Below, in pieces: positions 1-7,628 of a DNA stretch of 60,651 nucleotides. The first letter of the stretch is position 1; each line of letters begins with the position of its first letter. The stretch comes from an uncultured Ruminococcus sp. (GTDB taxonomy: Bacteria; Bacillota; Clostridia; Oscillospirales; Acutalibacteraceae): positions 1 to 60,651 of the forward strand of contig CADBWP010000007.1 of assembly GCA_902798365.1 (NCBI GenBank), read 5' to 3'. The notes under the pieces were generated by a model. That model was not told the DNA's origin. It did not search any database and saw nothing but the letters and a program-made list of their open reading frames with translations. The translations under genes and the position numbers were made by a program.

Positions 1-1
1 T

Positions 2-67
2 ATCGGAACCATCGGCAAAGACGAAAGAGCTTTTAATCAGGATGATTTACCGTCAAAAATCGCTTAG
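2..67 (+). CDS. Possible 3' end of an upstream gene
   Basis: An open frame enters from the left edge and ends at TAG 65-67, giving about 21 residues that end in DDLPSKIA. No domain can be recognised from so short a tail. It could equally be non-coding sequence next to the spore-protein remnant that follows. Confidence 0.2.
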   Translation: MGTIGKDERAFNQDDLPSKIA

Positions 68-83
68 TTTTTGATGTGATTGA

Positions 84-212
84 ACGTCAAGGGAGGTAGG
101 CGTAAACCTTAAGGAAGGCTATAACGGCGACCTCACCTCCCGTCAGGCGGGCTCTGTCGGCGGTCAGATGGTCAAGAAAATGATCGAGTCCTACGAGAAC
201 AGCATGAAGTGA
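84..212 (+). pseudogene. Remnant of alpha/beta-type small acid-soluble spore protein
   Basis: The frame read from 84 to TGA 210-212 gives the C-terminal two thirds of an alpha/beta SASP: REVGVNLKEGYNGDLTSR, then QAGSVGGQMVKKMIESYE. SASPs coat spore DNA, and the G-DLTSR-GSVGG-MVK-MIE signature is diagnostic. The usual N-terminal helix (PEA..AL..FK.E.A) is missing: stops lie at 72-74 and 81-83 in this frame, no ATG, GTG or TTG precedes the conserved part, and the other two frames upstream do not encode the missing helix. A GGGAGG at 91-96 resembles a ribosome site but has no start codon after it. It is therefore most likely a 5'-truncated gene, or an assembly or base error. A terminator follows at 309-340. 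Confidence 0.75.
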
Positions 213-308
213 TCGACCCTTTAACCAACGGGATCGATACAGGTTTAACGGCTTTTTCGGAGACGGGAGCCCCGGGCTTACGGGGTTGCCGTACCGCAAA
301 AGCCCGAG

Positions 309-340
309 CCGCCGCGAAGCATCGCGGCGGTTTTGCTTTG
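309..340 (+). terminator. Intrinsic terminator after SASP remnant
   Basis: A nine-pair GC stem (CCGCCGCGA / TCGCGGCGG) with a four-base loop is followed by TTTTGCTTTG. It would end transcription of the spore-protein remnant. Confidence 0.8.
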
Positions 341-378
341 CCGTGTTGTTAAAGATAGTTACAAAATTTGCATAAATC

Positions 379-408
379 TTGACACCTATTATGTTACTTT
401 GGTATAAT
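379..408 (+). promoter_or_regulatory. Sigma-A promoter of the telA operon
   Basis: TTGACA at 379-384 and TATAAT at 403-408 are separated by 18 bp, a consensus vegetative promoter. Transcription would start near 415, about 140 bases ahead of the chosen telA start, leaving a moderately long leader. Confidence 0.8.
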
Positions 409-553
409 AATCGGCAGAGGATTTTTTATTGCAATGGAAAATGCCGAATCCCGCCGTTTTGCACGGTTGTCGGTATCAATGCAGCCGATACAGACGGGAG
501 AGGGCGCATTCCGGCGCTTTTTGACAGCGAAAAATGACGAAAGGATGTTTTGT

Positions 554-1693
554 ATGTCTGACATTAAGTTAGTGCTCGACGGAGTTCCCGAGGTCGAGCC
601 CAAAAAGGAAGAAAACGCGGCTCTTACCATAACCGCCGAGCAGGTGCTTTCCCAGGTCGAGAACATGACTGAGGAGGAGCAGAAGCAGATCGAGGAGTTT
701 TCCGACAAAATCGACCTGCACAAGACCGAGATTGTGACAAACTACGGCGCTACTATCCAAAAGCAGTCTGCGGCAATAGCCACCAAGACCCTGCAGGACG
801 TAAAGACCAAGAACACGGGCGAGGTAAGCCAGCTTCTGGTTCAGATGGTCGCGGCAATGGACGGCATGGAGGGCGGCAAGGATCGCGGCGGCTTCCTGTC
901 TAACCTGCTCAACAAGCTTAAGGTTTCGGCAAAAAGCGTCATGGTAAAGAACGAGAGCGCCGAAAAGACCCTGGAGCGCATCGAAAAGCAGCTGGAGGGT
1001 CACAAACTGAATCTGCAAAAGGACATCGCCATGCTTGACGCGCTTTATGAAGAGAACTGGCAGACCTTCAAGGCGTTGACAATGTACATCAAGGCCGCCG
1101 AGCTTGCGCTTGAAAGAGCGCGCGAGGGCGAGCTTAAGGAGCTGTACGCAAAGGCTCAGCAGTCCGGGCTTCCCGAGGACGCAATGCGCGCCGACAACTT
1201 TGCCAAAACCTGCGACCAGTTTGAAAAGCAGGTGCACAACCTGCGCCTTACCCGCACAAGCTGTTTGCAGTCCGCGCCTCAGATAAAGATGATACAGCAC
1301 AACGACGAGGACATGACCATGAAGCTGCAAAGCAGCATAGTCAACACCATGCCGCTCTGGCGCAAAAAGATAGCCATGTCCATAGCCATAAACAACAACC
1401 TTATGGCGGCTAAGGCGGCAAACGCGGTTGACGACCTGACCAACCGCATGCTTCGTGAGCAGGCAGAGCAGTTCCACCTGAGCGTTGTAGAGTCCGCCAC
1501 GGCGGCTCAGCGCAGCATTATCGACGTTGAAACAATAGATTATGTCAACAAAGAGATAACCGGCGCCGTGCTCGACTACATCGCAATAGAGGAAAAGGGC
1601 GCTCAGGACCGCAGAGCCGCCGTGGGCGTAATAGCAAACTCCGAGCGCGAGCTGGTGCAGGGAATCCTCTCGGCAACAGCGGGAAAGCAGTAA
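554..1693 (+). CDS. telA: TelA-family protein (toxic anion resistance family)
   Basis: This 379-residue cytosolic, strongly helical protein matches the TelA/YaaN family, which is linked to tellurite, peptide-antibiotic and cell-envelope stress resistance by unknown chemistry. Family-like stretches are the central coiled-coil region and the C-terminal part with PLWRKKIAMSIAINNN and NELL-type helices followed by repeated acidic helices. The start at 554 is chosen because AAGGATG lies just ahead of it and the protein then begins MSDIKLVLDG; the frame is open 40 codons further upstream, but that extension looks non-coding. It heads an operon with a two-TM protein and a VWA lipoprotein, a combination that suggests envelope stress rather than tellurite itself. 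Confidence 0.85.
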   Translation: MSDIKLVLDGVPEVEPKKEENAALTITAEQVLSQVENMTEEEQKQIEEFSDKIDLHKTEIVTNYGATIQKQSAAIATKTLQDVKTKNTGEVSQLLVQMVAAMDGMEGGKDRGGFLSNLLNKLKVSAKSVMVKNESAEKTLERIEKQLEGHKLNLQKDIAMLDALYEENWQTFKALTMYIKAAELALERAREGELKELYAKAQQSGLPEDAMRADNFAKTCDQFEKQVHNLRLTRTSCLQSAPQIKMIQHNDEDMTMKLQSSIVNTMPLWRKKIAMSIAINNNLMAAKAANAVDDLTNRMLREQAEQFHLSVVESATAAQRSIIDVETIDYVNKEITGAVLDYIAIEEKGAQDRRAAVGVIANSERELVQGILSATAGKQ

Positions 1694-1751
1694 TCGGAAA
1701 ACCGAAAGTGTAATTCAATGATGATGTATTATTGTCAAGGAAGGTGAGCGT

Positions 1752-2507
1752 ATGAAAGGGCTCAAGGCGCTGCGTGTGCTGGGCATCGTGCTTGCGGCTG
1801 CCGGCGCGGCGGGACTTGCCGCGGGAATGCTTGCAGGCTCCGCCATGATCGTCGCGCTGGGTGTAAGAGTGCTGTCGGGAATAACCACCGCCTCTGTTAT
1901 AGCGCTGGGCGCAGGCGCCGCGGCGGTCATAGGCGGAACAGCGCCGGCTGTTGTGAACCGTCTTAAAAGCCGCAGCGATACAAAGCTTCTCGAATCAAAA
2001 AAAGAAGCGGAGCAAAAGAGCTTTTCCGAGTATGCCAAGGACAGCCTTAATCCCGAAAAGACCCGTGCAAGGCTCGAGCAGCTGAAGGAGAACAATCCGC
2101 ACCTTACCAATCTGGTGAACATCTGCCTGCGGCAAATGGACAGGATAGACACCTATCAGGAGCGGCACAGAACCCTGCTCGACGCCAACGAGGCGATTTA
2201 TCTTGAGGACACCATAGAGGTGATAGACGAAAGCGAACGGCGCATGTGCCGGAGTTTCCGCAACATCATCAACTGCTGCATACTTATAGAGCACACCGAC
2301 AGCGGCACCGAGGAGCTTGACAGCGAGATAATCAACGCGGCTCTCGCCGAAAACGAGGAAGAGCTTGCAAGCGTATCCACCCTGCTCAAATACTCGGTCG
2401 CCTACATCAACAACTATAACCGAAACGGCGTTAAGGACAGAAGCGAGCTTGACGCCTGGCTTAAGATCATGAAAGCGTCAATGGGAGGCAGTAATGAAAA
2501 AGCTTAA
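1752..2507 (+). CDS. Membrane protein next to telA, possibly XpaC-like
   Basis: A 251-residue protein with two hydrophobic, Gly/Ala-rich N-terminal membrane segments (about residues 8-33 and 45-66) and a charged helical cytosolic part of about 180 residues. AAGGAAGGTGAG precedes the ATG. In Bacillus the telA homologue yaaN is paired with xpaC, which also has two N-terminal membrane helices and a helical tail; position and architecture fit, but no decisive sequence motif was recognised, so the XpaC link is an inference. Its 3' end overlaps the next gene by 14 bases, indicating translational coupling. Confidence 0.7.
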   Translation: MKGLKALRVLGIVLAAAGAAGLAAGMLAGSAMIVALGVRVLSGITTASVIALGAGAAAVIGGTAPAVVNRLKSRSDTKLLESKKEAEQKSFSEYAKDSLNPEKTRARLEQLKENNPHLTNLVNICLRQMDRIDTYQERHRTLLDANEAIYLEDTIEVIDESERRMCRSFRNIINCCILIEHTDSGTEELDSEIINAALAENEEELASVSTLLKYSVAYINNYNRNGVKDRSELDAWLKIMKASMGGSNEKA

Positions 2508-4173
2508 AAAAATAACTGCGGCGGCGCTTGCGCTAACCATGCTTGCGGGCGCGGCGGGCTGCACAAATTATGAAACGGGCAGCGAAAAGGTTTATTCCTA
2601 CGACGAGGCAGTAAAAGAGCTGAACGCCTTTAACGACAGCATAAAAACCGACACGGTAAAGCCCAAGCTTGACATTTATCAAAGCGAAACCACTACAAGA
2701 GCGTTGGCTGACATCAGCACGTTCCCCATCACCGTAGAGGGCGGCGGACAAATCAACATCGAGGTCGCGGCGGCAACCGAGATGAGCTCGGCGGCTCCCG
2801 ACGACTGGATGAATGTCGTTGCCAAAAACTTCAACGACAGCGGCGCGCAGGTGGGCGGCAAAACCGTTTCGGTAACGATAAGAAAGATCACCTCGGGCGA
2901 GGTGCTCACCTATATGACCGAGGGCGACTACAAGCCCGACGTTTATGCCCCAAGCAACGACGCCTGGGGCGAAATGCTCGCGGCAAAGGGCGTGAACACC
3001 ATAAAGCTTGCCGACAGGATAGCAGGCAACACCGCAGGCATACTCATGGAGAAAAACACCTACAACACCTTTGTTGAAAAGTACGGCGAGGTCACCCTTG
3101 CCAATGTGCTTGAGGCGTCGCTTGCCGGCGATCTCACCTTTGCCTACACCAACCCCTACACATCCTCAACGGGTCTTAACATTCTTACGGGTATGCTCAG
3201 CGCCTTTGACAGCGCAAATCCCCTGTCGGACGCAGCTCAGCAAAAGCTGCTTGAATATCAGCAGCAGTCGCCGCCCGTGGCATACACAACGGGCGTGCTG
3301 CGCGAGCAGGCAGGCAAGGGAATAATAAAGGCGATGGTCATGGAGGAGCAGGCGTACCGCAACACACCCGAGCTCAAGGATTATGTTTATACTCCCGAGG
3401 GAATACGCCACGACCACCCCGTTTATACCTTTGACTATGTTTCCGAGGAAAAGCGTCAGGCGGCGCAGCTGTTCACCGAATTCTGCAAAAACGCGGAATC
3501 GCAGGCGCTTGCCGACCAAAAGGGCTTCAACCTGCACAACGACTACCAAAGCCGCCCCAGCGGCCTTGACGGCGCGGGCTATCTTGCGGCGCAAAAGATA
3601 TGGAAGCAAAACAAGGACGGCGGCCAGCCCATCATCGCCGTGTTTATCGCAGATATTTCGGGCAGCATGGCGGGCGCGCCCATAAACGCGCTCAAGGAGT
3701 CGCTGCTTTCTTCCTCGGGCTACATCGGCTCCGATAACTACATCGGTCTGGTGTCATACTCCGACAAGGTGCACATCAACCTGCCCATAGCCGCCTTTGA
3801 CGACGAGCAAAGGGCGTATTTCTCGGGCTCGGTAAAGGCTCTTGACATCGAGGGCAACACCGCCACCTATGACGCTGTGCTCATAGCCCTAAAGCTGCTT
3901 ATGGACAAGAAAGAGGAGGTCCCCAACGCCAAGCTTATGCTGTTCCTGCTTTCCGACGGCGAGCAAAACCGCGGATACAGCCTTGACAGAGTGGCTCCCA
4001 TCGTGGGCGGTCTTAAGATACCCGTTTATTCCATAGGCTACAACCTCGATGTAAATTCAAACGCGGCCACAGAGCTCAAACGCCTGAGCGGCATCAACGA
4101 GGCGACGCTGATAAACGCAACCTCGGACGACATTGTCAATCACCTGAGAAATCTGTTCAACGTAGAGCTGTAA
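2494..4173 (+). CDS. Lipoprotein with substrate-binding-like and VWA domains
   Basis: A 559-residue surface lipoprotein. The signal peptide (MKKLKKITAAALALTMLAG) ends in AAGC, where Cys would be lipidated. Residues about 60-350 resemble a periplasmic solute-binding protein of the type II fold (APDDWMNVVAKNFN, YTNPYTSSTGLN). The rest is a von Willebrand A domain: DISGS near residue 387 is the metal-binding DxSxS motif, with further conserved features in EGNTATYDAV and LLSDGEQ. Such fusions occur beside telA in Firmicutes. It probably binds a ligand or partner outside the cell as the exterior arm of the TelA operon. Its substrate cannot be read from sequence. Confidence 0.85.
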   Translation: MKKLKKITAAALALTMLAGAAGCTNYETGSEKVYSYDEAVKELNAFNDSIKTDTVKPKLDIYQSETTTRALADISTFPITVEGGGQINIEVAAATEMSSAAPDDWMNVVAKNFNDSGAQVGGKTVSVTIRKITSGEVLTYMTEGDYKPDVYAPSNDAWGEMLAAKGVNTIKLADRIAGNTAGILMEKNTYNTFVEKYGEVTLANVLEASLAGDLTFAYTNPYTSSTGLNILTGMLSAFDSANPLSDAAQQKLLEYQQQSPPVAYTTGVLREQAGKGIIKAMVMEEQAYRNTPELKDYVYTPEGIRHDHPVYTFDYVSEEKRQAAQLFTEFCKNAESQALADQKGFNLHNDYQSRPSGLDGAGYLAAQKIWKQNKDGGQPIIAVFIADISGSMAGAPINALKESLLSSSGYIGSDNYIGLVSYSDKVHINLPIAAFDDEQRAYFSGSVKALDIEGNTATYDAVLIALKLLMDKKEEVPNAKLMLFLLSDGEQNRGYSLDRVAPIVGGLKIPVYSIGYNLDVNSNAATELKRLSGINEATLINATSDDIVNHLRNLFNVEL

Positions 4174-4210
4174 GTGCCGACATTTCCTAAATGAAAAAAC
4201 ACCCGGCAGG

Positions 4211-4283
4211 GCGCCGGTGGGCGCTTTCTCCCGCCTTTGGAAAGGTCGGCTTTAACAAAGTCTTTCTGCAACGGCGGGGTCAG
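4211..4283 (+). repeat. Dispersed 3'-UTR repeat, copy 1
   Basis: This segment begins GCGCCGGTGGGCGCTTTCTC and ends TTTCTGCAACGGCGG.TCAG. It matches the reverse complement of 10596-10667 along most of its length, with small differences in the middle. It starts with a short self-complementary unit (GCGCC/GGCGC). Both copies lie directly 3' of a gene and in the same direction as that gene. Confidence 0.75.
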
Positions 4284-4323
4284 GGATATTTCCGATAAAT
4301 TCCATCATTTCAAATAAAAAACA

Positions 4324-4370
4324 CCCGGCAGGGAAGAGCCTGAAAAGGTTCGTTCCTGCCGGGATTTATT
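4324..4370. terminator. Bidirectional terminator between convergent operons
   Basis: Arms CCCGGCAGGGAA (4324-4335) and TTCCTGCCGGG (4353-4363) form a strong stem followed by ATTTATTT. On the other side lies an A-rich run that reads as T on the minus strand. It separates the plus-strand telA operon from the minus-strand 4386-6312 operon. The first 11 bases of the left arm also appear just before repeat copy 1 (4201-4211 region). Confidence 0.8.
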
Positions 4371-4385
4371 TCTGTAACAGAATTA

Positions 4386-5054
4386 TTACGCCACAAAGTT
4401 ATTGTCAACCCGAACCACGTCGGTGACGGGGTTTTCCTCAACGATTTCCCTGCCGCGCGGAAACAGAAAATACACCGACAATAATATAAAGCCGAGATAA
4501 AAAACCGGGCGCATTACCACCGTGCGAATCATGTTTGCCTCTACGCCGATGCCGAAGCCGAAGAAGAGTATTATCTCAAAAACAAGGCAGCTCAAAAACA
4601 GCGCCCCGGCAATCGCCGGAAGAAGTATCGACAGAACCGGATACATCATAAGATCCTTAAGTATAAAGGCGTAGTATGCCACAAGGATGAGCATAGCCGC
4701 CAGCGTTAAAAAATAGGTGCTCCCGTACAAAACCGTTTGAGGCTGCGAAAGGTCGATGTACGATATATAGCTTGCCGCCATGCGCAGCTTAAGCGCGATC
4801 ACAGCGAGTACCGAGATGATAAACATCGCCTTGCGCACCATGATAAAGCGGATGTTTTTTGCTCCGGACGTCCACGCAAAAACGGCGAGAACACCGAACA
4901 GCAGCGCAACAAACGCGCTTATCACAATCGCCTCCGCAGGCAGGCCGCGCTTGCCGTCTCTGATCATTATGAACACATTGTATGCCGAATACGCGGCGAA
5001 CAATACGCCCGCCAGCTTTATTATCAGCCATTTCAGCGTCAGCTTTTTTTCCAT
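4386..5054 (-). CDS. Six-TM membrane protein of unknown function
   Basis: A 222-residue integral membrane protein with about six hydrophobic segments spread evenly and a short hydrophilic C-terminal tail (FPRGREIVEENPVTDVVRVD). The start at 5054 is preferred over the ATG six codons upstream because GGGAGG lies 7 to 8 bases ahead of it. No family was recognised. It is the last gene of a minus-strand group with a dockerin protein, a lipoprotein and a 53-residue peptide; co-transcription is likely, but the functional link is unknown. Confidence 0.75.
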   Translation of the reverse strand: MEKKLTLKWLIIKLAGVLFAAYSAYNVFIMIRDGKRGLPAEAIVISAFVALLFGVLAVFAWTSGAKNIRFIMVRKAMFIISVLAVIALKLRMAASYISYIDLSQPQTVLYGSTYFLTLAAMLILVAYYAFILKDLMMYPVLSILLPAIAGALFLSCLVFEIILFFGFGIGVEANMIRTVVMRPVFYLGFILLSVYFLFPRGREIVEENPVTDVVRVDNNFVA

Positions 5055-5164
5055 ATATTCCTCCCAAAACATAAAGCGGCGTTTGCGTTTATCACAAGCG
5101 CCGCTGAGTTTTCAGCGTATGCAGGCACACTATCCGGGATCGTTCCGCCTGTCGTTTAACAAAA

Positions 5165-5326
5165 TCAGAACCAGGGTCCGGGCGCGCCAAAGCTGTTGAA
5201 TGAACGGTAAGAGTTTTCAATCTCGCGCCTTTGGGGCTCAGGGGTAACGATCCCGGATGTGGATATCACGTCTTCGGCGTCAAACTCGGTTATAATCAAA
5301 TCTGTGCGTTCATACTCGGGTTTCAT
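5165..5326 (-). CDS. 53-residue small protein with FDAEDVISTSG motif
   Basis: This short gene starts at ATG 5324-5326 with AGGAGG seven bases upstream and ends at TGA 5165-5167. The product is hydrophilic, with an N-terminal segment of form YERTDLIITEFDAEDVISTS and a Gly/Pro/Trp/Phe-rich end (FGAPGPWF). Small proteins with a similar FD.EDVI.TSG core are common and uncharacterised in Clostridia (recollection, not a search). The good ribosome site and position inside the minus-strand operon support it as a real gene. Confidence 0.7.
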   Translation of the reverse strand: MKPEYERTDLIITEFDAEDVISTSGIVTPEPQRREIENSYRSFNSFGAPGPWF

Positions 5327-5360
5327 TTGGCATCCTCCTGCAAATCAGCGGGCTATTGCC

Positions 5361-5768
5361 TCAAGGTTTGATAATATCAAGCCCCCAGCCTTCCGCGTCG
5401 GTGGCGCGCTGTGAGGGCTGCTCGGATGTTTGTGCGGCAGGCTGCGAGCCTATCGGATAGCTCGTTTCCATGCCTGCCAGCCACCGCTGAATCTCGGTGG
5501 CGTCTTTTATATCTGTTTTGCCGTTGCAGTTAACGTCTGCGGCGGCTTCGGAAAAGCTGCCTATATCCTGCCGCTCGGCAAGAACCATTTGAATACAGCT
5601 TACATCATCGACCGTGACCTCTCCGCTGCAGTCGGCGTCTCCGGGTATCACCGCTTCTGCCGCATTGACCGAGAGCACGACCCCTGCCGCTGCTGTTACG
5701 GCACACGCGAGCATCACAACTGCTGCGCCGCTCAGCGCCGACGATATTCTGCACGGTTTAAAGGTCAT
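5361..5768 (-). CDS. Small secreted dockerin-type protein
   Basis: A 135-residue protein with an N-terminal signal peptide (hydrophobic stretch about residues 10-35) followed by a type I-like dockerin: two Asp-rich calcium-loop/helix units, GDADCSGEVTVDDVSCIQ and ADVNCNGKTDIKDATEIQ, about 35 residues apart. Dockerins bind cohesins, classically in cellulosomes of Ruminococcus and Clostridium. Here no enzyme is attached; the remaining 35 residues are a Gln/Ser/Thr tail ending GWGLDIIKP. Each unit carries a Cys within the loop, which could pair. GAGGTG lies eight bases ahead of the ATG, and the start overlaps the upstream lipoprotein gene by 11 bases. Confidence 0.8.
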   Translation of the reverse strand: MTFKPCRISSALSGAAVVMLACAVTAAAGVVLSVNAAEAVIPGDADCSGEVTVDDVSCIQMVLAERQDIGSFSEAAADVNCNGKTDIKDATEIQRWLAGMETSYPIGSQPAAQTSEQPSQRATDAEGWGLDIIKP

Positions 5769-6312
5769 GGATGTTCACCTCGGCGTTGTCTGTGTCCCCG
5801 GGGGAACGGGGTGATGCTGCGGTCGGCTGCTCGGCGCCCGACGCGTCGCCTTGACGGTCGTCGCCTTTGCTTGTTTGGCTGCCGCCTTGCGGCTTTGCGT
5901 TTTCCTGCGGGGCAGAGCTGCTGCTGCTGTTCGCTGCGGGAGCATTGTTGCCGTCTGCCCCCGAGCTGCCTTCATCGCCGAAGAAATCCTGCCCGGCGCT
6001 TCCGCCGCTCTTTTGCGCGGCAGAGCCGCCGTTTGCTGCGGAGCTGCCTTTTGAATCGCCGTTGTTGTTGCTGCTGTTGCCGTTGCCTTTGTTTTCGGTG
6101 TTCGTGCCGCTCCCGTCGCTTTTGCCGCCTTGGCTTGAAGCAGAGGACTTTGCAGCGGATGATGGCTCCTGCGTTTGAGATGATGTCTGCTTTGCGGCGG
6201 CTTGTGTTGACGCCGAATCGCCGTCGTCGCCTTCTCCGCACGCAGACAGGCATAAAATCAGGGCTGCAAGCATTGCTGCCAATATCAAGCTTATCTTAGA
6301 CACATTTTTCAC
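5758..6312 (-). CDS. Low-complexity lipoprotein, first gene of dockerin operon
   Basis: A 184-residue lipoprotein: a hydrophobic signal peptide ends in LSAC (lipobox) and the mature part is almost entirely Ser/Gly/Asn/Ala/Gln linker with no folded domain visible. The short conserved-looking end reads NAEVNIHDL. It may act as a flexible surface anchor for a partner such as the translationally coupled dockerin protein; this is inferred from overlap only. AAAGGGTG lies ahead of the ATG. Confidence 0.7.
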   Translation of the reverse strand: MKNVSKISLILAAMLAALILCLSACGEGDDGDSASTQAAAKQTSSQTQEPSSAAKSSASSQGGKSDGSGTNTENKGNGNSSNNNGDSKGSSAANGGSAAQKSGGSAGQDFFGDEGSSGADGNNAPAANSSSSSAPQENAKPQGGSQTSKGDDRQGDASGAEQPTAASPRSPGDTDNAEVNIHDL

Positions 6313-6527
6313 CCTTTGCCGTCACCGTAAAGCACGGGATAATAACGCTTAGGCAATACGCACAACAACGCCAAACAAGGGAGACGAGTTTTTTTCGTTG
6401 CAAATCGGCTGCGATAGCCGACTATATCGCCAATTTTATTTGAGTAATTCTATATTTAGTATGTTTTACTACATGTATTGCAAAAAGTCAACATGTTTAG
6501 TGAGAAATTATCATCTTAAATCATGTC

Positions 6528-6556
6528 TTGTAAACAGACCGAAAGAGTTGTATAAT
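6528..6556 (+). promoter_or_regulatory. Sigma-A promoter ahead of hydrolase remnant
   Basis: TTGTAA (6528-6533) and TATAAT (6551-6556) with a 17-bp spacer. It would drive the frameshifted hydrolase and the intact hydrolase behind it. The rest of the 6313-6610 gap is AT-rich with nothing else recognisable. Confidence 0.7.
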
Positions 6557-6610
6557 AGAAGCAAACAATGGGCTTCGGAATACAGAATAGCTTTTTACAG
6601 AGGTTTCAAT

Positions 6611-6816
6611 ATGAGTTATTTCACACTAAAGGACGGACAAAGGTTATATTATGAGGACAAGGGTCATGGAGCCGATACGCTGATAATGATGCACGGCTGG
6701 ACAAGCTCTCACGATATTTTGAAAAGCCGCTCGAATCGCTTCAAGATTGTGCGAGATGCATCGTTTATGATCACCGCGGACACGGCGGAAGCAAGGAAGC
6801 AAACCTCGGAAGGTAA
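6611..6816 (+). pseudogene. Frameshifted, truncated alpha/beta hydrolase
   Basis: From ATG 6611 (AGAGG upstream) the frame reads MSYFTLKDGQRLYYEDKG then TLIMMHGWTSSHD, a typical alpha/beta hydrolase start with the HGW oxyanion motif. Near 6713-6716 the homology moves to the next frame: YFEKPLESLQ and CIVYDHRGHGGSKEAN, ending at TAA 6814-6816. A single missing base explains the shift. The nucleophile elbow and the rest of the fold are absent, so the gene is both frameshifted and truncated, and the next hydrolase starts 30 bases later. An intact promoter and ribosome site suggest recent decay. Confidence 0.8.
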
Positions 6817-6846
6817 GAGTATCTCCAACCGGGACGGATACATCAT

Positions 6847-7596
6847 ATGAAGTATAAGGAATACGGAAAAGAAAATTCCAAGACCGTTGTTCTGCTTCAC
6901 GGCGGCGGATTGTCGTGGTGGAATTTTCGCAGAGAAGCCGAATTGCTGCAAGGGGATCACCGTGTGATACTGCCCGTGCTGGACGGTCACGCAGGAAGCG
7001 ACAGACATTTTTCTTCGATAGCGGACAATGCCGCCGAAATCATTTCGTTTGTCAACAGCAATTTGGGCGGCAGGGTTTATCTGATCGGCGGACTCTCTCT
7101 CGGCGCTCAGGTGCTGCTCGAAATGCTCTCTCAAAGGGGCGATATATGCGAGCATGCCTTTGTTGAGAGCGCGTCGGTCATACCGTCGGGCGGTGTTGCT
7201 CGTGCGCTTGTACGTCCTGCCGTAAGCTGCTCTTATCCGCTTATCGGGCACAAATGGTTTGCAAGGCTGCAATTCGGAGCCTTAAAAATGGACGGCAGTT
7301 TTTTTGAGGATTATTACCGCGATACACGCGCCATAGCAAAAGAGGACATGATCTCTTTTCTTCGCGCGAGCACCTCATACACGCCCGGCAAAGAAATAAA
7401 AAACTGCATGGCAAGGGTTCATATTTTTTACGGAGAAAAGGAAACGCGCGGTATAATCAAATCGGCGCGCATAATTAACGATATGATACCGCACAGCTCC
7501 TGCCGTGAGCTGCCGGGTATGTATCACGGCGGCTTTTCGCTTGACCGCGCGGAGGAATATGCCGACGCGGTAAGGCTCGCCGGGCAAATGCAATAA
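6847..7596 (+). CDS. Alpha/beta hydrolase
   Basis: A 249-residue soluble hydrolase of the alpha/beta fold. It shows [12 protein letters not shown] (oxyanion loop), the nucleophile elbow GGLSLGAQ with Ser near residue 85, and a C-terminal MYHGGFS carrying the likely catalytic His; the acid is probably in the HIFYGEKE segment. The substrate is unknown. It lies 30 bases after a decayed hydrolase of a different subfamily and has only a weak upstream GGGACGGA, so it was probably the second gene of a two-hydrolase unit. Confidence 0.85.
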   Translation: MKYKEYGKENSKTVVLLHGGGLSWWNFRREAELLQGDHRVILPVLDGHAGSDRHFSSIADNAAEIISFVNSNLGGRVYLIGGLSLGAQVLLEMLSQRGDICEHAFVESASVIPSGGVARALVRPAVSCSYPLIGHKWFARLQFGALKMDGSFFEDYYRDTRAIAKEDMISFLRASTSYTPGKEIKNCMARVHIFYGEKETRGIIKSARIINDMIPHSSCRELPGMYHGGFSLDRAEEYADAVRLAGQMQ

Positions 7597-7628
7597 ACAA
7601 CAGAATCAAAAACAGGGCAGGGATAATT

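Noticed and set aside
569..1477. 302-codon minus-strand frame
   Set aside because: Shadow of telA, Leu/Val-rich because it mirrors Glu/Lys/Gln codons.
6398..6850. 150-codon plus-strand frame around the hydrolase remnant
   Set aside because: Its first 71 codons cross the promoter, and after 6715 its translation no longer matches a hydrolase; the remnant explains it better.
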